Source: CAWFFV01 sp963814985
GTDB lineage: Bacteria > Chloroflexota > Ktedonobacteria > Ktedonobacterales > Ktedonobacteraceae
Assembly (NCBI GenBank): GCA_963814985.1
Contig: CAWFFV010000030.1
Coordinates: forward strand, 1 to 11,810
Length of the DNA stretch: 11,810 nucleotides
Direction: 5' to 3'
Translations under genes and position numbers: made by a program
Notes under the pieces: generated by a model
Seen by the model: only the letters and a program-made list of their open reading frames with translations
What the model was told of the DNA's origin: nothing
The model's database searches: none
Shown here: piece after piece, positions 1 through 8,262 of the stretch
Numbering within the stretch: the first letter of the stretch is position 1
Layout of the letters: each line of letters starts with the position of its first letter

Positions 1-34
1 GAGAAGCCTGGGTCTCGTCACATTACAGGTGGCT

Positions 35-60
35 GATGGGGATTTCTAAAAATCCCCATC
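35..60 (-). terminator. Hairpin just downstream of the csx3-type gene
   Basis: An 11-bp perfect stem (35-45 with 50-60) closes a 4-nt loop, and it starts 8 nt past the stop codon of the minus-strand gene. The position suits a transcription end or a 3' mRNA-stabilising hairpin. No clear U-tract follows it on the minus strand, so intrinsic termination is not certain. Confidence 0.5.
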
Positions 61-68
61 AAGGCCCA

Positions 69-1229
69 TCAGGAGAAGGAAGGCATAACAACAAGATCCC
101 CCGGCACATGAGTTGTTACACGCGAATATGCGACCACAGCCTTGCCACCTGGCGGATAGTAAAGCGCAATCCAGGCAACGCCAGCCTCTTTGTAGAGACG
201 TACCAGGGCCGTTAGTAACCAGAATGGAGTTATGCCATCAATGATCAGGCCTGCATCTGTACGGATAGGAGGAAAGGGTAGAGGCTCTGGCTGAAAATAG
301 CCAAGATGCTTCGAGGGAATTTTTATCGCAAGTACTGTAGTATCCTGGAAGCTATGAGGAACTACAACCACCTCTGGAAAGAGATCTGTACTGAGTTCTA
401 CTGCAAGCGGCTGAATCCAGCCAAATGGGAGCCGGGGATCAAATTGGTAAAGACCAGCCGTATGTGTCGCAATCGCAGCATACACCCAGTTCGGAGCAAC
501 CCCATATACCGAGAGAGACTCATGCTCTGGAAGGTTAGCCAGCAGCGAGGGAAGCATTTCCGGTTGCCATCGATCCGTTGATGGCACAATGTCATATAAA
601 TTGAGCAACTCTGTCGGAGCATGCTCAAAGAAAGATCTTTCCAGGTCCTGCGGAGAATATGAGTTAAAAAGTGCTGCAATACGCTCAACAAGAGCATCAA
701 AAAGCTCACCTTTTGCGGTGCCCTTATTATCGCGAACGAGGCCAGTAAGTGTCCCTTCTATGATGGGAGTCTGGGCTGTTAGTGTAGAGGTACCTTCCAG
801 TTGAGAGGTTATCTGAGCTAATGGTATCAGGCCATTTTCTTCAACGAGACGGAGCCAGAGTTGTGTGTATGCGGGTTGATCGGCACGCAGGAGCAGCACA
901 GAATGTGTACATTGACGAATCATACAAATTTGTGACTCTTTAGGATTGCCACCCACATCCACAAGGAAGGGCAGGCAACGATGTTCAAGGTCCTGACAGG
1001 TACGCTTAACAAAACTATCAGGCCAACTTCCATCAAGCTTTATACGAATCTGACTGACCGTATTTTGATCACTTTCTTGTGACCAGTTGCCTTCCCCATC
1101 GGGGCATGCGCGGATTGCATGATGACGAATACCACGCTCACGTAATGCTTGTGTTAAACTATGAAACAGCACTGATTTGCCCGCATGGGGAGGTCCACCA
1201 ATTAAAACAGCCGGTAAAAAATTAACCAT
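69..1229 (-). CDS. csx3: P-loop ATPase-Csx3 fusion, probable cOA ring nuclease (Crn3 type)
   Basis: 386 aa. The start is set at the ATG at 1229 because GGAGAA lies 5 nt upstream; the open frame runs further upstream but into the divergent gene. Residues 1-190 form a P-loop ATPase with Walker A GPPHAGKS at 12-19 and a Walker B-like strand ending FLVDVGG at 88-94. The C-terminal part (about 300-386) matches Csx3: GLIIDGITPFWL at 327-338, an aromatic/PP segment at 354-362, and the THVPGDLV tail at 373-380 with the family's conserved His and Asp. A second, more diverged Csx3-like unit with the same G-x-x-P-x-W core (GVAPNW, 243-248) and a DPRLPFGWI segment lies at about 205-300. Csx3 enzymes degrade cA4, switching off type III CRISPR signalling, so this is probably the off-switch for the operon opposite it. 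The function of the ATPase part is not clear from sequence. The reading frame is intact, unlike several neighbours. Confidence 0.88.
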   Translation of the reverse strand: MVNFLPAVLIGGPPHAGKSVLFHSLTQALRERGIRHHAIRACPDGEGNWSQESDQNTVSQIRIKLDGSWPDSFVKRTCQDLEHRCLPFLVDVGGNPKESQICMIRQCTHSVLLLRADQPAYTQLWLRLVEENGLIPLAQITSQLEGTSTLTAQTPIIEGTLTGLVRDNKGTAKGELFDALVERIAALFNSYSPQDLERSFFEHAPTELLNLYDIVPSTDRWQPEMLPSLLANLPEHESLSVYGVAPNWVYAAIATHTAGLYQFDPRLPFGWIQPLAVELSTDLFPEVVVVPHSFQDTTVLAIKIPSKHLGYFQPEPLPFPPIRTDAGLIIDGITPFWLLTALVRLYKEAGVAWIALYYPPGGKAVVAYSRVTTHVPGDLVVMPSFS

Positions 1230-1259
1230 TGATATTCTCCTGTATATTGATTGAGAGAG

Positions 1260-2142
1260 ATGAGGGGTATTTTCTTGTCCCATAACACACATATTCTCCT
1301 GGCAACTCTGGGAGGACAACCGCAAGTCATCACATTTACACTTGATCTTCTCCTCAAAGAAGGTTTTCCCATCACAGAAGTGATTGTTTTGCATCCCAAA
1401 GCCTCGGAAGAACGCTTACGACATTCGCTGGCTTGTCTGAGAGCTGAATTTGTCGGTGATCACTACAAGGTGGCTGATCGTGTTATTCATCTGCGTTCCC
1501 ATGTGCTACAACTGGATGACCAACCCATTGATGATATTGTTGACGATAGTCATGCCGATGGTACATTAAATACAATCCATCAGCTTATCGGTGATCTTAA
1601 ACGTCAAAGGTATCGTATCCACCTCTCGATTACTGGTGGCCGCCGTCTCATGTCACTACTGGCTACTTCTGTAGCTACACTCAACTTCGACCGCCACGAC
1701 CATATCTGGCACCTGTACACGCCCAAAGAGATCCAGGAAAAAGCCCATGATGGTGCCATCATGCATATTCCCACTGATGCAGGCGTCAAGCTTATTCAAG
1801 GCCCTTTTATCTTTTGGGGTCACATCTTCCACTTCATCACCCTCGTTCCATACTGCCCAGGCCAGACAACGTTCGCAGATGGATGCCCAAAACTATGACA
1901 GATGTAAGAGTGTCGTTGAAAAAGCAACCCCTAGCCAATTCAAAGTATTACAAGCATTTAGCCAGGGACTCAGGCCTCAGCAAGTGGCAAAGCAATTAAG
2001 CATTGAACTTAGCACGGTCAACAGCCATAGACAAGCTCTGCTGCATTTATATCGCGATGCCTGGAATATCGCTGCCAATGATCCCCTCGACTACCGTTGC
2101 TTGCAAACGGCCTTTGCTGACTACTTTGCCCCTGGCGAATAA
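1260..2142 (+). CDS. CARF domain-LuxR-type HTH protein, split by a frameshift
   Basis: The CARF part runs in one frame from 1260 to about 1845: LLATLGGQPQVITFTLDLLL near the N-terminus, then the family signature HLSITGGRRLMSLL. It resembles the NE0113/Csx14-type CRISPR CARF proteins. In the +1 frame the sequence continues through MDAQNYDRCKSVVEKATP into an HTH (SQFKVLQAFSQGLRPQQVAKQL then STVNSHRQALL, about 1927-2040) of the LuxR/FixJ type, ending at TAA 2140-2142. The most economical join is one extra T at 1846-1847, giving about 293 aa. A separate HTH gene starting at ATG 1879 is possible but has no good ribosome site. The start could also be TTG 1275, which has GAGGGG 7 nt upstream; ATG 1260 has a poor site. 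Only 30 bp separate it from the divergent Csx3 gene. Role inferred: a cOA-responsive transcription regulator. Confidence 0.72.
1262..1267 (+). promoter_or_regulatory. Possible Shine-Dalgarno for an alternative TTG start at 1275
   Basis: GAGGGG lies 7 nt before TTG 1275, a better placed ribosome site than anything before ATG 1260. Using it would shorten the CARF protein by 5 residues without touching the CARF core. Confidence 0.35.
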
Positions 2143-2145
2143 ATT

Positions 2146-2233
2146 GTATCACTATAGAGACAAGAACACATCCTCAATACTGATGAAAAATTTCATCAGT
2201 ATTGAGGATGTGTTCTTGTCTCTATAGTGATAC
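2146..2233. repeat. Perfect 88-bp palindrome (43-bp arms, 2-nt centre)
   Basis: Bases 2146-2188 are the exact reverse complement of 2191-2233, with AA between. It begins 3 nt after the CARF-HTH stop and lies about 190 bp before cas10. No T-run follows on either strand, so it is not a standard intrinsic terminator, and there is no obvious target-site duplication (flanks AAATT and TCTTA). A transcript would fold into a long perfect RNA duplex from either strand. It could be a transcription barrier, a small mobile repeat, a binding site, or an assembly fold-back. Confidence 0.97.
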
Positions 2234-2425
2234 TCTTACTACGTAAAGAGAAAAAGCCGCTCATAGTTAAAATCCAATCAAGAAAATCAAACGAAAGTAC
2301 TGATCATCATTATATTTATAGCATATAAGAAAGATGAGGTGGTAATTTATTTAAAGTACACTGATAAAGCGATCTGTTGACTGTGTTATACAAGAAACAA
2401 AATCTGAAGATTGTAGGAGTAATAT
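2234..2425 (+). promoter_or_regulatory. AT-rich leader of the cmr operon, possible promoter
   Basis: No gene is visible in these 192 bp. The most plausible promoter element is an extended -10, TGTTATACA at 2384-2392, with no good -35 at the right distance; a second choice is TTGACT at 2377-2382 with a weak AAATCT -10. AGGAG at 2415-2419 is the cas10 ribosome site, 6 nt before the ATG. A promoter here is expected from the operon layout but is not proven by sequence. Confidence 0.35.
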
Positions 2426-4385
2426 ATGGGGTACTTGTTCCTGGTCAACATCGGACCAGTTCAATCTTTTATTGCCAGTGCTCGCCGTACACGCGATTTA
2501 TGGTTTGGCTCAGGGCTCCTGAGCGAGCTTGCCAAGGCGGCAGCCAGGGAAATAGCTAGGCAAAATAAATTGGACAACCTAATTTTTCCAGCCCCCGCCT
2601 CAATTGACGAACTTGAACCGGATGATCTTTCACTTAACGTTCCCAATAAAATTCTTGCCTTGATTGATCAAGAGCCAGAAGAGATTGGGAAAGAGGTATA
2701 TAAAGCGATTAAAACACGCCTGAACGAAATTCGCAATAGGGCATATGGGAAGATAGATGTAAAGTTTTTCAGGGATGTTGCAGATCAACAAGTTGATGAT
2801 CTTGTAGAGTATTTCTGGGTTGCATTGCCATTTGATAAAGAGCAGGGTAATTACGAGCAAACACGCAATCAACTCGAAGCTTTGATGGCAGCCCGCAAGA
2901 ATACGCGTGACTTTCGTGCTGTCGCATGGGGAAGCGCTATGCCGAAATCTTCGATTGATGGGCAGCTTGAAAGCGTGATACCTCAACATCATTACCCGCA
3001 TCGTGATGACTCTGACCAGGAAAAATCCAGGAAGATACAGCAATTATATCGGTACTACCGCGCTGGTCAAGCGGAGCGCTTATCGGGAGTGGACCTGCTA
3101 AAGAGGCGAGGAGAGTTCAAGGATAAACATCACACATCAAAACTAAAAGACGAAGATGCAGTATCGGCATTCCCCAGTACCTCGCATATAGCCGCAGTGC
3201 CTTACCTGCAATGCCTGGAAACCTTGAGAGGCCCAAATCTGATTAGCGTCGAGCGAAAGTGGAATGCATATATCGAGAGGGTAAAGGTCCTCGCCGTACC
3301 AGAAGTTATCTCTGGTTATAAAGCTCATTCCATCATAGAACGCTACGACGGCTCCTTCTTTTTTATAGAGCAGTTGCTTGAGATGGGTGTTGAGAAAGAA
3401 CGTCTCGAAGGACCAAAGAAAGCATTAGAAGCGTTCTTTCAGTCGGTGGATGACTGCTTTGAGAAGAAAAAGCTACGCCCCGCACCCTACTATGCCATTC
3501 TTCAGGCAGATGGTGACCGGATGGGAAAGGTCATCGATAAGCAAGCCAAAGATGGATACAGCAAGCATCAGGAGTTATCACATGCTCTGAATTCTTTGCC
3601 GGGAAAGTTAAGACGATTGTAGAAGATCACCAAGTAGGTCATCGCGGTGTATTGATCTACGCTGGTGGCGATGATGTGCTAGCGCTTGTTCCTTTGCATA
3701 CAGCACTCGGATGTGCTGATGCGCTGGCAAAGGCCTTCCACGAGGAATTGGGAACGTTCAAAGATGAAAAAGGCGATTCGCCCACGCTCTCAGTTGGTAT
3801 CGCTATCGTCCATCACCTATCGTTATTGCAGAGAATCACTGGAGATTGCACGAAAAGCTGAGAAGAAGGCCAAAGATATTCGTGGCAAGAATGCTCTGGC
3901 AATAACGATCAGTAAGCGTAGTGGTGAAGACTATACGGTGGCGGGAAAATGGGGAGTCCTGGATAGCCATTTGCAGCAACTTATTGGGTTCTTTCGATCC
4001 AACGATATCCCCAGAGGCATGGCCTACAAGTTACGCGAGATGGCACAACGTCTCACTGTGCCAAAAGAGCATCCAGATTTTGGCAAGATCCAGGATGTAA
4101 TACGGGTAGATGCCGTGCGTATCCTGAAACGCAAGCTGGAAGTTCCAAAGAGCGAAAAGGCACAAGATACAAATAACAAAACAGAGATCTTGGAGAAGCT
4201 GAAGGCTATGTTGGGCATAAAACTAGATAAAATCCCAGAAGCCTTTGGACAGTGCGAACGGGCAGCATGATGCCCAAATAGAACCAGTACCTATCATGGA
4301 TTTCATCAATAAATTGATTATCGCGCAGGTGCTTGCAGAGGCAGCAGGCTTAGCAGGTACCGAACTGAAGAAGGAAGAGAAGTAG
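2426..4385 (+). CDS. cas10: Cas10/Cmr2, HD-less, frame broken three times
   Basis: Large subunit of the Cmr complex and cOA synthase. It opens with LFLVNIGPVQSFIASARRTRD, the motif that follows the HD domain in many Cmr2 proteins, so the HD nuclease is absent. Palm motif 1 is LQADGDRMGK near residue 359, and the catalytic YAGGDDVLA is at 3658-3684. The protein is read in three stretches. A T is apparently missing from the TTT at 3595-3597 (restoring HALNSFAGKVKTIVED), an extra base lies near 3832 (restoring LLQESLEIARKAEKKA), and another shift near 4253 carries the frame into VPIMDFINKLIIAQVLAEA, a typical Cmr2 C-terminal helix, ending at 4383-4385. Restored length is about 652 aa. Without the third shift the frame stops at 4270, leaving a 29-codon orphan ORF (4296-4385) with no ribosome site. 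The stop at 3620-3622 would truncate the protein before GGDD if the shifts are real. cmr3 begins 4 nt later. Confidence 0.85.
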
Positions 4386-4389
4386 AGTA

Positions 4390-5617
4390 ATGAGTATCTG
4401 GATTATTGAACCGCATGATCCACTAATCTTTCGTGATGGGCGGCCTTTTGGACCCACTCCCGGAGCGCAGGCTGAATCTCTGCCCTTCCCTTTTCCCTCA
4501 ACGACAACGGGAGGGGTGCGTACACGAGCCGGGAGCAATAAAGATGGCATCTTCGATCTTGACGCTGAGGGTATTCGAGCACTGAAAAATCTCAGCGTTC
4601 GTGGTCCTCTGCTGATCCAACTTGCGCCAGATGACAAAGACATTGATTGGAACAATTGGCTCATTCCTGCTCCCAGTGATGCCCTGCTGATCGCTCCAGA
4701 AGAGCAAACAGACAAAGATTCTGTCACATTAAAGCAACTGGTTCCACTACAGTTAACTGGAGCAAAGACCGATTTTGATCAGAAGAACCCGGAATTTTTG
4801 TATCTGATTGGTCAGACTCAGTATGATCCAGGTAAACCAGCCAAAATGCTCCAGACCACTGGTACTGGGAACAATTTCAGGAATGGCTGCTCAATCCAAC
4901 TGAACTTACAACAACGATCAAGAAAGCCGATAAGCTAGGTCATGATGGGCCACAACGTGAACAGCAGCGCATTCATGTAAGTATGGAAGCTGATCAGCGT
5001 ATAGCCAAAGAAGGTGCATTGTTTGCTACATCCGGTATAGAGTTTGGCCACCCAGGGAAGAATGAAAAACGGCTGGGTGGTGCGCAACGGTTAGCATTAG
5101 CTGTCATTGTAGGCGAGCACGAGCGTTTTCCACGATATGAACAAAAAGAGCTGGCAAGTTTCGGCAGTGAACGCCGTATTGTTAGTTCTTGCGCAAGAGC
5201 GAGAGAACATTGCCAGAATGCCCCACAGAACTGAAGCAAGATATTATCGCAAAGCGAGCCTGTCGTGTATGTCTGCTCACTCCAGCCTATTTTGAACGTG
5301 AAGAAGGCTACATTCCAACATGGCTGATCAAGCATGACAATACAATTCATCCAAAGCTAAAAGCTATTGCTATCCAACGCCCACAGGTGGTTTCTGGCTG
5401 GGATCTGGAAAAAAGAGGGCCTAAGCCCACACGCCGTCTTGCGCCTGCTGGAACTGTCCTTTTCCTTTCATTTGAGCGCACAGATAAAGTAGAAGCAATC
5501 GGGGATTGGTGTAAAGATATCTGGATGAAATGTATCAGTGACAACGAGCAAGATCGCCTTGACGGTTTTGGTCTGGCAGTATTAGGCACATGGTCCGGCG
5601 AAGCAGCAAAAATGTAA
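4390..5617 (+). CDS. cmr3: Cmr3 (Cas5-like RAMP), frame broken twice
   Basis: Binds the 5' handle of the crRNA next to Cas10. The N-terminus IIEPHDPLIFRDGRPFG, then ESLPFPFPSTTTGGVRTRAG, is the Cmr3 signature; GSERRI and LLTPAYFEREEGYIPTWL follow later as in the family. The start ATG at 4390 is preceded by a purine-rich stretch, AAGGAAGAGAAG. Two shifts: one A missing from AAAA at 4843-4846 (restoring AKNAPDHWYWEQFQEWLL), and one base missing between about 5180 and 5215, most simply a T at the ATTG around 5209-5212 (restoring EHLPECPTELKQDI). Restored length is about 409 aa, a usual size for Cmr3. As written, the product ends at 4938 after 182 aa. Confidence 0.86.
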
Positions 5618-5631
5618 AAGGAGTAGCAGCT

Positions 5632-6963
5632 ATGAGAACACAACCATCCGGTCCTCCACCAAGTGTTGATCCCAAAAAGAATGCCAATATTATCACTCAG
5701 ATACGTGAATACCAGCTTATCACACCACTTTTTGGCGGAGGTGTCACCCCTGGCGAGATCGATCCTGTCACAGCTATTCGTGGTACCGAGATTCGCGGTC
5801 AGCTTCGCTTCTGGTGGCGTGCCTGCCGCGCCGGACAGTATAAAGACCTACAGGAGATGAAGAAGGCAGAAGATACAATTTGGGGTAAGGCTTACAAGAA
5901 GGGTGAAACACCACCAACGCATGATCAAACTGTACAGATTGTTGTTGATGTGCCCAGCGAAAGTGGATCAAAAGCCCTTTTGGCCCGCAATACGATGCAC
6001 CCGCTTATGCTGCCTTTCCACTCCAGCTAAACAATCAAGATCGTGCGCAATCCCAACAAAAAATCAACGACAAATTCAAATTAACTATCTCGTTTCCTAA
6101 AGATCTGAAAAAAGATTTTGAAGCAGCTTTGTGGGCATGGGAAACATTTGGTGGCATAGGAGCACGAACACGGAGAGGTTTTGGGGCACTGCGGATGTTG
6201 TTCCATTCAACAAGATGAGGTGTCAATACCACCGGATTTGCTCCCTCCTGATCAACAGGAGATCAGACAATGGTTACGCAGGAATCTTAAGCAACATGTT
6301 GTTGAGGGTTCATGGCCGAAGAATGTTCCACACCTTAGCCTGCAACTCACAGAGGGTACGCATTTTAAACTGATTAGCAGAGTAAATAGTCGCGATGCCC
6401 GTGCTGTCTGGAAGAACCTCATTGAAAGACTGGGTAGTTTCCGTCAGATGCGCCGTGAATCACAAAAATTGAGGTTTGGGGGTCGTAGTATATGGCCTGA
6501 ACCAAGTACGATTAGATATCTTACAGGGCAGAGCCACGAAAACTATGCAAGTCCAATTCCTAATCCGCCTCTTTACAAATTCCCAAGGGCGGCGTTCGGG
6601 CTACCAATCATTTTCAAATTCAAAGATAACAAAGAATACAATCCAAATAACCGGCATAGCGATCCGCGAAAGACGGTACTTCAAATGCAAGAGTTTGACC
6701 GCTTTGCCAGCCCATTGATTCTGAAACCACTCGCCTGTCAAAAAGAAGAATTCATAGGTTTGGCACTTATCCTCGAAGGGACGAGGCTAGGAAAAGAGCC
6801 ACTGGTACTGAAAGCTCAGGAGGGGAATCAGGACTCTTGGGACAGCAGGAAAGTAAAGGCTAATCTTGATCCTGGCGAAGTCCTCATACTAAATGGCTCG
6901 AATCCTCCGATACGCATTGATAGTCAAACCGATGTTCTGCAAGCATTTATGAAATATCTATAA
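5632..6963 (+). CDS. cmr1: Cmr1 (RAMP), frame broken twice with compensating shifts
   Basis: A Cas7-like RAMP at the far end of the Cmr filament that helps engage target RNA. ITPLFGGGVTPGEIDPVTAI then RGTEIRGQLRFWWRACR (about 5713-5829) is the Cmr1 signature; ETFGGIGARTRRGFGAL is the second conserved block. ATG 5632 has AAAGGAG at 5617-5623 upstream. The shifts are one A missing from AAAA at 5970-5973 (restoring GSKSPFGPQYDAPAYAAFP) and an extra base near 6195 (restoring LRCCSIQQDEVSIPP). They cancel, so the restored protein of about 443 aa ends in the original frame. As written, translation stops at 6030. The gap to cmr3 is 14 nt. Confidence 0.87.
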
Positions 6964-6967
6964 GGAG
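6962..6967 (+). promoter_or_regulatory. Shine-Dalgarno that sets the GTG start of cmr4
   Basis: AAGGAG lies 7 nt before GTG 6975. It selects this non-ATG start and gives the family-like N-terminus MNARLTFVHALSPLHAGTG. It overlaps the end of cmr1. Confidence 0.75.
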
Positions 6968-6974
6968 CTAAATA

Positions 6975-7857
6975 GTGAACGCACGACTTACATTTGTCCA
7001 TGCCCTCTCGCCCTTGCATGCTGGTACAGGCCAGGGAGCAGGTGTTATTGATCTGCCCATTGCCCGTGAAAAAGCTACCGGCTTACCATTCTTACCAGGC
7101 TCATCGCTCAAAGGATCATTGCGTAGTCTCTGTGGTACAAATAATAAAGCCCAATGCTCCGAAATCTTTCGGTACCGAAAAAATCGAAGAGGATAACCAG
7201 GCCAGTGCCGTACAATTTTCAGATCAGCGACTCCTCCTCTTGCCCATACGTAGCCTTGCAGGAACATTTGCCTGGGTCACATCTCCCTATGTATTACGTC
7301 GGCTGGCTCGTGATTTAGAGGACGTTCAGGCAAAGTTAGACGCAGTCATCCCTGATATTAAGGAGACAGGTGAGTGCTTTATAACAACTGACAAAAGCAA
7401 AATCACCCTGAACACTGACTGCAAAATGGTCTATCTCGAAGATCTCGATCTGAAAGCAGAAGCAAATCCAGATACCGAGCATTGGGCCGAATGGATTGCT
7501 CAACAGGTATTTCCCAAAGACACGGACTGGCAACAGATGCTTATAGAGCGCTTCTGCATCGTTCACGACGATCTCTTTAACTTTATGATCGACACGTCCA
7601 CTGAGATTACTGCACGTATCAAGCTGCAAGCAGAATTGAAAACAGTACAGGATGGTGGACTCTGGTATGAGGAAGCATTGCCAGCCGAGACAATTCTCTC
7701 AGGAATTATGCTTATCACTCCTCTGAAAAAATCTGCGACAACACATGAGAAGATATTTGAGGTTCTTGCCGGCCTCACAAAGCAAACTATCCAGCTTGGC
7801 GGTAAGGCCACTGTAGGCAGAGGCATGTGCCATGTACAGTTGGCAGAAGGGAAGTAG
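6975..7857 (+). CDS. cmr4: Cmr4 (Cas7-like backbone RNase), one frameshift
   Basis: Backbone subunit that lines the crRNA and cuts target RNA every 6 nt. The N-terminus has FVHALSPLHAGTGQGAGVID then LPIAREKATG, followed by LPFLPGSSLKGSLRSLC. Asp26, at the position of the catalytic Asp of Pyrococcus Cmr4, is present, so RNA cleavage should be retained. The C-terminal glycine-rich IQLGGKATVGRGMC block is also present. One shift occurs at the TTT of 7167-7169: removing one T restores CSEIFGTEKIEEDNQASAV and about 293 aa. As written, the frame from the true start ends at 7196 after 73 aa. An in-frame start for the downstream part lacks the whole catalytic N-terminus. cmr5 begins 6 nt after the stop. 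Confidence 0.9.
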
Positions 7858-7863
7858 TAGACG

Positions 7864-8262
7864 ATGCTGACACGCGATCAGAAATATGCTATGGATGCTC
7901 ATGAAAGAGTTATCCAGATCAAAAAGAAATATAAAAAAGATGATACCTACAAGAGCTACGGAGCAATGTCTCATAAGCTCCCTATCCTTATCCGTACAGC
8001 GGGATTAGCCCAGGCTCTAGCCTTCGTTGCATCACGAGGCAACGAGGTACAAAAACACCTGCTTATCGATCTTGCGGGCACTCTTGAGTTGAAAGACAAA
8101 GATGAACTATTGATGAAGGCCAGAACGGTGGAGATAAGCGGATATATGCATCTGACCCAGCAAGTGATGGCAGCCCTGCTCTGGTATAAGCGGTTTGCAC
8201 AATCAGTATTGGGAGTGGAAGCTGGCGATACCATACCAGAGGAAGAGAAAACAAATGGATAG
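7864..8262 (+). CDS. cmr5: Cmr5 small subunit (Cas11-like)
   Basis: 132 aa, intact. A small, mostly alpha-helical and charged protein that forms the minor filament of the Cmr complex beside Cmr4. Features typical of Cmr5 are the N-terminal LTRDQKYAMDAHERVIQIKK helix, the YGAMSHKLPILIRTAGLAQA segment and the late LTQQVMAALLWYKRFAQSVL helix. AAGGGAAG at 7846-7853 serves as ribosome site. The last 8 bases overlap the start of cmr6, indicating translational coupling. Confidence 0.93.
   Translation: MLTRDQKYAMDAHERVIQIKKKYKKDDTYKSYGAMSHKLPILIRTAGLAQALAFVASRGNEVQKHLLIDLAGTLELKDKDELLMKARTVEISGYMHLTQQVMAALLWYKRFAQSVLGVEAGDTIPEEEKTNG

Noticed and set aside
306..804. Plus-strand ORFs inside the csx3-type gene
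   Set aside because: They are shadows of the minus-strand ATPase-Csx3 frame, with no family match or ribosome site.
2146..2233. CRISPR repeat or array remnant
   Set aside because: Only two inverted copies exist, with no spacers and no direct repetition.
3595..3597. Programmed ribosomal frameshift in cas10
   Set aside because: No convincing slippery heptamer with downstream structure, and the many other breaks in neighbouring genes point to a common non-programmed cause.
4983..5234. An 83-aa ORF as a separate gene
   Set aside because: It reads as the middle of Cmr3 (GSERRI block); the open frame continues from the Cmr3 N-terminal part after a single-base correction.
6181..6963. A 260-aa ORF as an independent protein
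   Set aside because: It is the C-terminal half of Cmr1; its first residues come from out-of-frame reading just before the shift near 6195.
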